A stretch of 20,326 nucleotides of DNA from JAHRAH01 sp051009015 (lineage in GTDB: Bacteria > Pseudomonadota > Gammaproteobacteria > Tethybacterales > Persebacteraceae). Below the pieces are notes generated by a model that was not told where the DNA came from, did not search any database, and saw only the letters and a list, made by a program, of their open reading frames with translations. Position numbers and translations under genes: made by a program. The DNA is taken from NCBI GenBank assembly GCA_051009015.1, contig JBPCWZ010000103.1, forward strand, positions 1-20,326. The letters are read 5' to 3'. Shown here piece by piece: positions 1 through 6,037 of this stretch (position 1 is the first letter of the stretch; each line of letters begins with the position of its first letter).

Positions 1-161
1 TCCGCCAGGGCATTAAGGATTTTTCCGATTGGCCCACCGTCCCGCAGTTGTATGTCAAAGGCGAGTTCGTCGGCGGCGCCGACATCATCCGCGAAATGTA
101 CGAAAGCGGCGAAATGACCAAACTCCTCAGCGACAAGGGAATCGTCAGCGGCGGCGACTAA
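1..161 (+). CDS. grxD: Monothiol glutaredoxin (Grx4 type), 3' end only
   Basis: This is the C-terminal 52 residues of a CGFS-type monothiol glutaredoxin; the first complete codon is at position 3 and the TAA is at 159-161. The readable part carries the glutathione-binding segment WPTVPQLYVKGEFVGG, with the cis-proline in TVP, followed by GADI and the closing helix (REMYESGEM). These are hallmarks of the GrxD/Grx5 family, which binds and transfers [2Fe-2S] clusters with glutathione as co-ligand in the cytoplasm. The CGFS active site would lie upstream of the window and cannot be checked. The C-terminus has the usual family length. A palindromic repeat at 189-208 follows, and the next gene is convergent. 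The family call is secure; the exact paralogue is inferred. Confidence 0.9.
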   Translation, partial: RQGIKDFSDWPTVPQLYVKGEFVGGADIIREMYESGEMTKLLSDKGIVSGGD

Positions 162-188
162 CCCGCACGGCAACCCCGCCCTTCCGTC

Positions 189-208
189 ATTCCCGCAAAA
201 GCGGGAAT
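189..208. repeat. Perfect palindrome of the ATTCCCGC family
   Basis: ATTCCCGC (189-196) and GCGGGAAT (201-208) form a perfect 8-bp stem with an AAAA loop, flanked by CGTC and CTAC. It lies between the convergent grxD and ankyrin genes. No T-tract follows on either strand, so it is not a canonical intrinsic terminator, though it could stabilise or end both transcripts. The same core, with GATTCC on one side and GGAATGACGG on the other, recurs at 1534-1561 (degenerate), 1571-1602 (half copies), 1878-1897 (perfect) and 1904-1920 (half). It resembles the dispersed dRS3/REP-like palindromes found in many proteobacteria. Confidence 0.8.
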
Positions 209-269
209 CTACAAACCGCCGCTATTCCAATTCGCGCAGCAACTCTTCGGCTTTTTGCCGGTTTGTTCC

Positions 270-1415
270 TTATTTTTCCGTCATGCCCGGCAGAAGACCG
301 TGCAGGAAAAGAGATTCAGGACTATCACCAATTACAGGAACATCCAACGGCGTCAAACCGTCAGTAGTTAGTGCCTTGGTATCTGCCCCCGCTTTAATAA
401 GGGCGAGCACAATTTCGGCTTTATCTGTCGCTACTGCCAAATGCAAAGGCGTTGCATCACCTTGCGCTTTTGCGTTAACATCCGCTCCCGCTTTGATAAG
501 GATGCGTACAGTTTCGGCGTTACCGAATGCCGCCGCACTATGCAAAGGCGTTAAACCTTGTTTCTCTTTCGCGTTAATATCCGCCCCCGCCCTGATAAGA
601 GCAAGTGCGATTTCGGCTTTGCCGAATAATGCCGCACTGTGCAAAGGCGTAAAGCCATCGTTGTCTTTTGCGTTAATATCCGCCCCCTCTATAATAAGGG
701 CGCGTGCAGTTTTGGCATTACTGGATGCCGCCGCACTGTGCAAAGGCGTAGAGCCATCGTTATCTTTTGCGTCAATATTCGCCCCCGCATTGACAAGAGC
801 GAGCGCAGTTTCGGTTTTGCCGAAAGACGCCGCCATATGTAAAGGCGTCCCCCCAAGACCATTTTCGTGAATATCCGCCCCTTCTCCGATAAGAACAAGT
901 GCATTTTTGGTTTTACCCTCTGCTGCCGCTGTATGCAGAGGCGTAGTGTCAGAGGTGGTTTTTGCGTGAATATCTGCTCCCGCTTTGATAAGGGCAAGGA
1001 CAGTTTCGGTTTTACCTTCACCTGCTGCGAAATGCAAAGGCGTATTGCTAAACCAAACATCCTTTACATTAACATCCGCCCCCGCTTTGATAAGGAATAG
1101 CGCGATTTCGGTTTGACTATGCCATGCCGCCAAATGCAAAGGCGTCAAGTCAGCGGACTCCTCTTTTGCCTCAACATCCGCCCCGCCGTCAATCAGGCGT
1201 GTGACTTCGGCGATATCGCCTTTTTCCACCGCCAGATGCAAAGGCGACAAATGGCTATTAGCAAAAGCCGCGCCGCTGATAATAACGGCGAAGCAAACCG
1301 CGCACAAGGCGCGCCGAAAGTTAAAACCGCCGCTTTTGCCGCCGCGCCGCGCCGCCGAAGTCGGCAGCAAGCCGGGAATGAAAAGCGCCAAAACGGCGCG
1401 GATGAGGTTTTGCAT
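270..1415 (-). CDS. Exported ankyrin-repeat protein
   Basis: A 381-residue protein. The start is ATG at 1415, supported by AGGAG at 1427-1423 with a 7-nt spacer. The N-terminus has two hydrophobic stretches, at about residues 5-18 and 36-52. They are separated by an Arg/Gly-rich linker, and the second ends in GAAFA, which looks like a signal-peptidase site. From about residue 55 there are nine consecutive 32-34-residue ankyrin repeats of the form TPLHxAAxxGxxExxxxLIxAGADINAK, plus a tenth truncated one (TPLDV). The function is unknown: ankyrin arrays bind proteins, and secreted ones are common in host-associated bacteria and predatory or toxin systems. The gene is convergent with grxD, and its base composition looks less GC-rich than the housekeeping genes nearby. 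It may be periplasmic or secreted; no lipobox is evident. Confidence 0.85.
   Translation of the reverse strand: MQNLIRAVLALFIPGLLPTSAARRGGKSGGFNFRRALCAVCFAVIISGAAFANSHLSPLHLAVEKGDIAEVTRLIDGGADVEAKEESADLTPLHLAAWHSQTEIALFLIKAGADVNVKDVWFSNTPLHFAAGEGKTETVLALIKAGADIHAKTTSDTTPLHTAAAEGKTKNALVLIGEGADIHENGLGGTPLHMAASFGKTETALALVNAGANIDAKDNDGSTPLHSAAASSNAKTARALIIEGADINAKDNDGFTPLHSAALFGKAEIALALIRAGADINAKEKQGLTPLHSAAAFGNAETVRILIKAGADVNAKAQGDATPLHLAVATDKAEIVLALIKAGADTKALTTDGLTPLDVPVIGDSPESLFLHGLLPGMTEK
442..1246 (-). repeat. DNA-level tandem repeat array encoding the ankyrin repeats
   Basis: The 10-mer TGCAAAGGCG, or a one-mismatch version of it, occurs on the plus strand at 442, 541, 640, 739, 838, 934, 1033, 1135 and 1237. 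This gives nine units with spacings of 99, 99, 99, 99, 96, 99, 102 and 102 bp. Units in the 541-840 part are much more alike at DNA level than the outer ones. This points to recent duplication in the middle of the array and to a capacity for copy-number change by recombination. Confidence 0.9.
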
Positions 1416-1607
1416 TGTTATGCTCCTGTTTGTTGTGTTTTGTGTTAAACCATCGGCAAGCCGATAGCCGCCATTTTACACCGTCCTTTGCCGAAACTCG
1501 CCCGCTTTTGCCATATTGTTGCTTTCGCTCCATTAGATTCTCCCTTTTGCAGAAATGACGGAGTTTTGCGCGGGAATGACGGGGGCGGCGGCGGGAATGA
1601 CGATGTT

Positions 1608-1845
1608 AAAGCCCTGTAAGGGCGAAATGTTATAGCACGGGGCAACGCCCCGTGAGTCGGTGTTATTGGAAATAGTGCCCTGTAAGGGCGACACATTCTT
1701 TTGCGGGGCATCGCCCGGCAAAACCATCAATACACAAACAACCGCCGCCGCTGTTGTGTGCCGCCCTTACAGGGCTTGACAAACGGGGATGCCGATTCAC
1801 AGGGCGTTGCCCTGTGCTATAACATTCCGCCCTTACAGGGCTTTA
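1608..1845. repeat. Composite inverted repeat of hairpin-forming units (REP/MITE-like)
   Basis: The 13-nt palindrome GCCCTGTAAGGGC occurs four times, at 1611-1623 and 1677-1689 on the plus strand and as its complement at 1763-1775 and 1829-1841. Inside each outer pair lies a second hairpin: CACGGGGC-AAC-GCCCCGTG at 1636-1654 and CACAGGGC-GTT-GCCCTGTG at 1798-1816. The left half (about 1608-1692) and right half (about 1760-1845) are inverted copies of each other, with the conserved string ATGTTATAGCAC between the two palindromes. The two inner hairpins differ by a G-C to A-T change that keeps the pairing. No transposase is present, so this would be a non-autonomous element. Confidence 0.8.
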
Positions 1846-1877
1846 AGAATGCGCCGCTTTGCGGCGATGGTTTGGAG

Positions 1878-1897
1878 ATTCCTGCTTCCGCAGGAAT
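1878..1897. repeat. Second perfect ATTCC-family palindrome
   Basis: ATTCCTGC (1878-1885), loop TTCC, GCAGGAAT (1890-1897). It is followed by GACGGTGTAGATTCCCGC, which starts another half copy at 1904-1920. Compared with the copy at 189-208, one stem pair is changed on both sides (C-G to T-A), so pairing is preserved. Confidence 0.75.
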
Positions 1898-1933
1898 GAC
1901 GGTGTAGATTCCCGCTTTTGCCGAGTTTTGCGC

Positions 1934-1939
1934 TATAAT
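1934..1939 (+). promoter_or_regulatory. -10 box of the Rieske oxygenase gene
   Basis: A perfect TATAAT lies 29 nt before the ATG at 1969. A GGAGGA ribosome site at 1958-1963 sits between them, so this transcript should have a conventional short leader. No good -35 hexamer is visible at the usual distance. Confidence 0.6.
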
Positions 1940-1968
1940 CGGCGCGGGTTTTTTGCCGGAGGATTGTG

Positions 1969-3183
1969 ATGAATGACAGCAGGTTTTTGCGCGAGGAAGT
2001 TTATGCCGCCAGCCGCCGCCCGGTGGAGGATGCGCTTTCGCTGACGCCGGATGCCTATCGCGATGATGCCTTTTATCGCGCCGAACAACAACAGGTTTTC
2101 GCCCGCAACTGGGTGGCGGTTGCGCCGAAAGCCGAAGTCGCCGCCGCCGGCGATATCATTACCGCCGAAGTCGCCGGGCAGTCGCTTATTATTGTTTGCG
2201 ATGACGATGGCGCGTTGCGCGCTTTTTATAATGTCTGCCGCCATCGCGGCACAAGGTTGTGCCAAAAAAAGGCGGCAAAACAAAAGCGCATTGTCTGCCC
2301 CTATCACGGCTGGGGTTATAACCTGCAAGGCGAATGCATCGGCACGCCGCTTTTTGACAAGGGCGCAAACCGCCGCGCGATTGAAATGCACGATATGTCG
2401 CATTTGCGCGGCTTTGACAGGAAAGATTACGGCTTGCTGCCGGTGCGGGCGGCAAGTTGGGGCGGGATGGTTTTTGTTTGTCTGGACGATTCCGCTCCGC
2501 CGATTGCCGATATGCTCGGCGATTTGCCAAAGCGGCTGGCGGCTTATGATTTGGACAAGTGGCTGCCGGTGGGTACGCGCGATTATGATATTAAGTGCAA
2601 CTGGAAACTGCTTCTGGAAAACGCCGTGGAATATTATCATCTGCCATGGGTGCATCCGCGCCTTGCCAAAACTTCGCGCGTGAGTGATCATAAAAGATGG
2701 CAGGGGCGGGGGATGTATTGCGGCATTTGCACTTCGCCGGTGACGGCGACAGATGATTCCGGCTGGCTGAATATGCCGCCTGTCGCCGGGCTTTCGGACG
2801 CGCAGCAAAACAGCGGCTACTTTTTCGGCTTGTTCCCGAATCTGATTTACTTCGTTATGCCGAGTCATGCTTTTGTCATCCTCGCAACACCGCAAGCGGC
2901 GGGGCAAACGCGCGAGAAGGCATGGCTTATCACCCATCCCGACACCGCCGCCGCCGCGCCAAAAAATGCCATAAGCGATGTAATGGAGTTTTGGCACGAG
3001 GTCAATATGGAAGATGTCGGCATTTGCGAGCGGGTGCAACTTGGCGTATCAACCGCCGCCTATCCGGGCGGGCGTTTGTGCTATCATTTTGAAGAGCCGG
3101 TGCATCGTTTTCAGCAGATGATAATTGACAGCATGACCGGCAAACGGCGCATTCCGTCCGGCGACGGCGGCGGCGGCAATTGA
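1969..3183 (+). CDS. Rieske non-heme iron oxygenase, alpha subunit (ring-hydroxylating/CntA-GbcA-like)
   Basis: A 404-residue oxygenase. The ATG at 1969 is 6 nt after GGAGG; a GTG at 1966 is in frame but too close to it. The Rieske [2Fe-2S] ligands are C90-x-H92 (CRHRG) and C110-xx-H113 (CPYHGW). The mononuclear Fe(II) ligands are H224 and H229 in NAVEYYHLPWVH, and D349 in NMEDVGICERVQ. The residue bridging the two metal centres is Glu (E221) rather than the Asp of naphthalene-dioxygenase types. Together with ICERVQ, this is the pattern of the carnitine, choline and glycine-betaine monooxygenase branch. The likely role is O2-dependent oxidation of a small quaternary amine or aromatic; the substrate cannot be read from sequence. 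No reductase or ferredoxin partner gene lies nearby, so electrons must come from elsewhere. The Gly-rich C-terminal tail is probably disordered. Confidence 0.88.
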   Translation: MNDSRFLREEVYAASRRPVEDALSLTPDAYRDDAFYRAEQQQVFARNWVAVAPKAEVAAAGDIITAEVAGQSLIIVCDDDGALRAFYNVCRHRGTRLCQKKAAKQKRIVCPYHGWGYNLQGECIGTPLFDKGANRRAIEMHDMSHLRGFDRKDYGLLPVRAASWGGMVFVCLDDSAPPIADMLGDLPKRLAAYDLDKWLPVGTRDYDIKCNWKLLLENAVEYYHLPWVHPRLAKTSRVSDHKRWQGRGMYCGICTSPVTATDDSGWLNMPPVAGLSDAQQNSGYFFGLFPNLIYFVMPSHAFVILATPQAAGQTREKAWLITHPDTAAAAPKNAISDVMEFWHEVNMEDVGICERVQLGVSTAAYPGGRLCYHFEEPVHRFQQMIIDSMTGKRRIPSGDGGGGN

Positions 3184-3209
3184 TTTTTTCGGGCGTTAAC
3201 GATTAAAAT
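3180..3209 (+). promoter_or_regulatory. Promoter of tRNA-Thr
   Basis: TTGATT (3180-3185) and TAAAAT (3204-3209) with an 18-nt spacer. The -35 element overlaps the TGA of the Rieske gene. The -10 ends 10 nt before the mature tRNA 5' end, which would leave a very short 5' leader. Confidence 0.55.
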
Positions 3210-3219
3210 ACCGCTTTTT

Positions 3220-3292
3220 GCCGCCATAGCTCAGTTGGCAGAGCGGTTGATTTGTAATCAACAGGTCGGGAGTTCAATTCTCTCTGGCGGCA
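3220..3292 (+). tRNA. tRNA-Thr (anticodon TGT)
   Basis: A 73-nt cloverleaf. The acceptor stem is GCCGCCA/TGGCGGC with discriminator A at 3292. The D arm starts at TAGCTCAGTTGGCAGAGC. The anticodon stem is GTTGA/TCAAC around the loop TTTGTAA (anticodon TGT, reading ACA). The T arm contains GTTCAATTC. The sequence after the discriminator is CCGG, so the terminal A of CCA is not encoded. The 3' 19 nt lie antisense to the end of ccmG (TGA complement at 3274-3276). Confidence 0.96.
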
Positions 3293-3849
3293 CCGGTTTT
3301 TTCCGCTTTTAGTTTGCGCACCAGCGGCGCGATGGTTTCGGTTATCGCCCGCTTGTCCAATATGCCGATGTGCTTGTGGCGGATAATGCCGCCGGCGTCA
3401 ATGACAAAAGTTTCCGGCACGCCATAAACCCCCCAATCCAAACCCGCCTCGCCGCCGTCGGTGAGGGAGAAAAGATAAGGGTCGCCTTGTTCGTTCAGCC
3501 ACCTGTTTGCGTCTTCGTTGTTGTCTTTGTAGTTAAGCCCGACTATCGGCGCTTCTTCGCGCAACTCAAAAAGCAGCGGATGTTCCACGCGGCAGCCCGC
3601 GCACCACGAAGCCCAAACATTCAATATCCACACTTGGTTTTTCATCCGCGCCGGGGATGCGCTTTGCGCGGGCGCATTTACCAGCGGCAGGAGAAAATGC
3701 GGCGCCGGTTTGCCGATGAGCGCTGACGGGATTTTTCGCGGGTCCAAAAAAAGCCCCGCCGCCATCGCCGCCAAAAGCACAAGCGCAACAAGCAGGGGAA
3801 TAACGGCAAGCAGCGGAAAAAGCCGCCGCCGTTTTGTTTGTTCGCTCAC
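3274..3849 (-). CDS. ccmG: Cytochrome c maturation thiol:disulfide oxidoreductase CcmG/DsbE
   Basis: A membrane-anchored periplasmic thioredoxin-fold protein of about 191 residues. It keeps apocytochrome c cysteines reduced before heme attachment. I start it at GTG 3849, which overlaps the ccmE stop (GTGA, 4 nt); an upstream in-frame ATG would overlap ccmE much further and add a basic tail unlike the family. A Lys/Arg-rich N-terminus and one membrane helix (about residues 9-34) precede the thioredoxin domain. The active site is WASWCAGC (C83, C86), followed by RVEHP, and the cis-proline loop is YGVPETF (P145). Last gene of the ccmH-ccmI-ccmE-ccmG operon. Its final six codons and stop run antisense through the acceptor and T arm of tRNA-Thr, so the C-terminus is partly dictated by tRNA sequence. 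Confidence 0.92.
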   Translation of the reverse strand: MSEQTKRRRLFPLLAVIPLLVALVLLAAMAAGLFLDPRKIPSALIGKPAPHFLLPLVNAPAQSASPARMKNQVWILNVWASWCAGCRVEHPLLFELREEAPIVGLNYKDNNEDANRWLNEQGDPYLFSLTDGGEAGLDWGVYGVPETFVIDAGGIIRHKHIGILDKRAITETIAPLVRKLKAEKTGAAREN

Positions 3850-4268
3850 TGCCGGGGGCGCAAATCGCGCAGGGGCGGCGGCATGTAGTTTTCGTCGTGT
3901 TTTGCCAAAACCTCGCCCGCTTTTACCATGCCGCCTTCCTCGCCGCTTTGCCATTTGCCGCGCACGACAACGCCCTGACCTTCGCGAAACAAATCGGGCA
4001 AAACGCCGCGATAGGATACGGTAATGGCAACAGTGTTATCGCTAACAATAAAGCGTGTTTCCAAACTGCCGTCTGGCGGCAGCACTTCGCCGACCAATCC
4101 GCCGAGCCGAAAATCGCCTTTGGGAATATCCCGGGCGAGGAGTTGCGAAGGGGTGTAAAAAAACAGCATATTCTGCCGGAAGGCGGCGGTCGCCAAAAAC
4201 ACAGTCGCCGCCGCGCCCAAACAAACCGCAAGGGCGATGAGCAGGCGGGTTTTTTGCCGCGCCGTCAT
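3846..4268 (-). CDS. ccmE: Periplasmic heme chaperone CcmE
   Basis: 140 residues. CcmE binds heme covalently through a histidine and carries it from the CcmABCD release complex to the CcmF/CcmH ligase. One N-terminal membrane anchor is visible (about residues 8-29), then the OB-fold (DFRLGGLV, SDNTVAITVSYRGVLPDLFREGQGVVVRG). The heme-binding motif HDENY is at residues 124-128: H124 is the expected attachment site and Y128 the axial ligand. The ATG at 4268 overlaps the ccmI stop by 4 nt (ATGA), and its own TGA overlaps ccmG by 4 nt, which implies translational coupling. The C-terminal tail after YMPP is short, as is usual. Confidence 0.95.
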   Translation of the reverse strand: MTARQKTRLLIALAVCLGAAATVFLATAAFRQNMLFFYTPSQLLARDIPKGDFRLGGLVGEVLPPDGSLETRFIVSDNTVAITVSYRGVLPDLFREGQGVVVRGKWQSGEEGGMVKAGEVLAKHDENYMPPPLRDLRPRQ

Positions 4269-4744
4269 TGTTGCGGTTGTTGCGGGTTATTAATATCGCC
4301 CGCATTGTTGTTTGTCGCTTCTTCCGCCGATTGCAAAATGCGGCGGATAATTGCCAGTTGCTGTTCACCGCTGCTTTGCAGTATCAGTTGCGCCTGCTGC
4401 CGCAACAAATCCGCATTTTTGTCATCGCCGTTTTGTTGGGCGCGCTCGGCGGCGGATAACAAAATATGGACAACCGCAGCGACATCATTTTGCGGCGCAA
4501 GGGTTTCGGGCGCGCCGGAATACCAATATAAACCCGGCGCAACGGCAACGACAAAAACCGCCGCCGCCAAAGCAAAACGCCAATCGGGAGCGGTTGTTTT
4601 GCCGCCGCCGTTTTTGCCGTCATTACCATCATTACCGGCAGTTTGCCGCCGCCGCCGCATTGTTATTATCAACGGCGGCATAACAACAAAAGCCAGCGCA
4701 ATAAAAAGCATCAACAGCGCAAAGGAGGCAAAAACAGCGGTCAT
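4265..4744 (-). CDS. ccmI: CcmI-like cytochrome c biogenesis protein, short form
   Basis: 159 residues from ATG 4744, chosen because it overlaps the ccmH stop by one base (TAATG); a longer frame from 4822 runs into ccmH. Two membrane segments flank a hydrophilic, Gly/Asn-rich loop, at about residues 4-28 and 55-76. The second ends APGLYWYSGAPETL, the characteristic LY-x-x-x-G-x-P end of the CcmI/CycH N-terminal domain. The periplasmic part is only about 80 residues of alanine/glutamine-rich helix, ending in a Q/P/N-rich tail. The long TPR domain that binds apocytochrome in full-length CcmI (often over 300 residues) is missing. In this family the membrane domain interacts with the CcmF/CcmH heme ligase. 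The identity is inferred from topology, that motif and position between ccmH and ccmE. Confidence 0.7.
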   Translation of the reverse strand: MTAVFASFALLMLFIALAFVVMPPLIITMRRRRQTAGNDGNDGKNGGGKTTAPDWRFALAAAVFVVAVAPGLYWYSGAPETLAPQNDVAAVVHILLSAAERAQQNGDDKNADLLRQQAQLILQSSGEQQLAIIRRILQSAEEATNNNAGDINNPQQPQQ

Positions 4745-5178
4745 TATTCCGCCGCCATCCGCCGCCATATCAAAGGCAGAAAACACAAAGCCATCCCGGC
4801 AAGGGCAAACGGCGCAAGCCACAAAAAAGCAGTCCGCCCGTCAAAAGGCGGGCGATAAACGGCAAAATCTCCATATCGGGCGGCGATATAATCCGCAATT
4901 TCATCGGCGTTTTTGCCGTCTTTTGCCATTTCGCGGGCGCGGTCGCGCATGTCTTTTGCCAGCGGCGCATCCGATTCGGCAAGGGTTTGGTTTTGGCAAA
5001 CCATGCACCGCAAACGGCGGATGGCGGCGTCATAACTCTGACGCTGGGAGTCGTTGGCAAATGCCGCCGGGTCAATGCCGCCGCCGAAAACCGCAAATGC
5101 GCCGATGGCGGCAAAGGCAACCGCCGATGCGACCGCAACCTTGGAGATAACTGCAACGGCGGCGGCAATCTTTTCCAT
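4744..5178 (-). CDS. ccmH: Cytochrome c maturation protein CcmH
   Basis: 144 residues. The protein starts with a hydrophobic signal or anchor (about residues 1-40). Next comes the thiol motif LRCMVCQNQ (C58, C61), which handles apocytochrome disulfides in the heme ligation complex. The family signature APLAKDMR...ARYGDFAVYRPPF follows, then a C-terminal membrane helix (about 117-137) and a basic end. This is the short CcmH form without a fused CcmI part; the next gene supplies CcmI. The ATG at 5178 lies only 7 nt after a minus-strand TATAAT (5191-5186) with no Shine-Dalgarno, so this first gene of the operon is probably translated from a leaderless mRNA. An in-frame alternative at 5186 overlaps the -10 box and is unlikely. 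Confidence 0.93.
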   Translation of the reverse strand: MEKIAAAVAVISKVAVASAVAFAAIGAFAVFGGGIDPAAFANDSQRQSYDAAIRRLRCMVCQNQTLAESDAPLAKDMRDRAREMAKDGKNADEIADYIAARYGDFAVYRPPFDGRTAFLWLAPFALAGMALCFLPLIWRRMAAE

Positions 5179-5185
5179 GGCGGCA

Positions 5186-5191
5186 ATTATA
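5186..5191 (-). promoter_or_regulatory. -10 box of the ccm operon
   Basis: The minus strand reads TATAAT (5191-5186), then TGCCGCC, then the ccmH ATG. A transcript starting about 7 nt after the box would begin at or next to the AUG. The suhB promoter lies back-to-back with it in the 43-bp intergenic gap. Confidence 0.65.
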
Positions 5192-5207
5192 ACCGCGCGG
5201 CAAGGCG

Positions 5208-5213
5208 TATAAT
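5208..5213 (+). promoter_or_regulatory. -10 box of suhB
   Basis: TATAAT at 5208-5213, then GACGGCTG, then the suhB ATG at 5222. No Shine-Dalgarno is present, which predicts a leaderless or nearly leaderless mRNA. Its -35 region (about 5185-5190) coincides with the -10 box of ccmH, so the two promoters should compete for polymerase. Confidence 0.65.
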
Positions 5214-5221
5214 GACGGCTG

Positions 5222-6022
5222 ATGCCGCAACAATCTTATATTCTTGCGACCGCCGCCGATGCGGTGCGACAAGCCGGCTTGCTGGTGCGGCGGCGGTTTT
5301 ATTCGCCGCGCGATGTTGTCGTCAAACAAAAAACCGGCGGCGAACTGGTAACCGAAACCGACAGGGACGCCGAAGATATCATCCGAGAAGCCATCGCGCA
5401 AACTTTTCCCGAACACGGGTTTTTGGGCGAGGAAAGCGGAATGCACGGCGATGACAATGCCTGCTGGGTGGCAGACCCGCTGGACGGGACGACTAATTTT
5501 GTGCACGGCTTTGAAGGGTGCGCGGTATCTTTGGCTTTTTGCCGCGGCGGGCGGCCTGTGGCGGCGGCGGTTTTTGATATTTTCGCCGATGCCTGTTATA
5601 CCGCCGAGGAGGGCGCCGGTGCTTTTTGCGAAGGGCGGCGTTTGCGGGTATCAAACCGCCCGGCACTTTCGCAATCGCTGCTTATCGCCAGCGGGCAGAT
5701 GGTGTGCGATGGTTTTAGTTTGTGGCCGATGCTCGGGCGTTTGGGTCCTTCTTTGCGCGGCGTTCGCCGGACGGGTTCCACCGCTTTGGATTTGGCATAT
5801 ATCGCCGCCGGCCGGGCGGAGGCGGCGCTTTCGGGTCCGGTGCGTTTTTGGGATGTCGCCGCCGGCTGGCTTTTGGTGCGCGAGGCGGGCGGTCTTATTT
5901 GCGATATTAATGGCGCGCCCGAGTTTGCGTTTGGCAAACCGGTGCCGCCTTTTGCCGCCGGAAATGCCAAAACTTTCCGCCATTTTTTGCGCGAGTTGCA
6001 AACTTGCGCGGCGGAAGAATAA
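5222..6022 (+). CDS. suhB: Inositol-1-monophosphatase family protein SuhB
   Basis: 266 residues, the usual length for the Mg2+-dependent, Li+-sensitive phosphatase family. Metal and catalytic motifs are intact: GEES (69-72), DPLDGTTNFVHG (85-96) and WDVAAG (210-215, with D211 as third-metal ligand). The enzyme hydrolyses inositol 1-phosphate. In E. coli SuhB is also an rRNA antitermination factor, and which role dominates here is unknown. The ATG at 5222 follows TATAAT by 8 nt. mutS begins 15 nt downstream on the same strand, so the two probably share a transcript. It is divergent from the ccm operon. Confidence 0.94.
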   Translation: MPQQSYILATAADAVRQAGLLVRRRFYSPRDVVVKQKTGGELVTETDRDAEDIIREAIAQTFPEHGFLGEESGMHGDDNACWVADPLDGTTNFVHGFEGCAVSLAFCRGGRPVAAAVFDIFADACYTAEEGAGAFCEGRRLRVSNRPALSQSLLIASGQMVCDGFSLWPMLGRLGPSLRGVRRTGSTALDLAYIAAGRAEAALSGPVRFWDVAAGWLLVREAGGLICDINGAPEFAFGKPVPPFAAGNAKTFRHFLRELQTCAAEE

Positions 6023-6037
6023 CCCCGGCAAGTTGCC

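Larger units (their letters stand above)
1416..1968. other. Gene-free, repeat-rich intergenic region
   Basis: About 550 bp between the divergent ankyrin and Rieske genes. No open frame here looks like a protein; the short frames translate low-complexity text driven by the palindromes. It holds one degenerate and several half copies of the ATTCCCGC-family palindrome, the composite inverted repeat at 1608-1845, a GC hairpin at 1852-1866, a perfect palindrome at 1878-1897, and the TATAAT box and ribosome site of the Rieske gene. Confidence 0.8.

Noticed and set aside
189..208. Intrinsic terminator for grxD or the ankyrin gene
   Set aside because: Good hairpin but no T-tract on either side; it better fits the dispersed palindrome family seen again at 1878-1897.
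442..1246. Regular repeats with about 99-bp spacing that could suggest a CRISPR-like array
   Set aside because: The whole repeated unit translates into ankyrin repeats in one continuous frame; there are no unique spacers.
1933..3039. A 368-codon open frame antisense to the Rieske gene
   Set aside because: The plus strand has intact catalytic motifs; the antisense frame is basic, low-complexity and produced by GCC/GGC-rich codons.
3834..5150. A 438-codon plus-strand open frame across the ccm genes
   Set aside because: It is antisense to four recognisable, overlapping ccm genes and encodes a repetitive Arg/Ala-rich sequence with no known motif.
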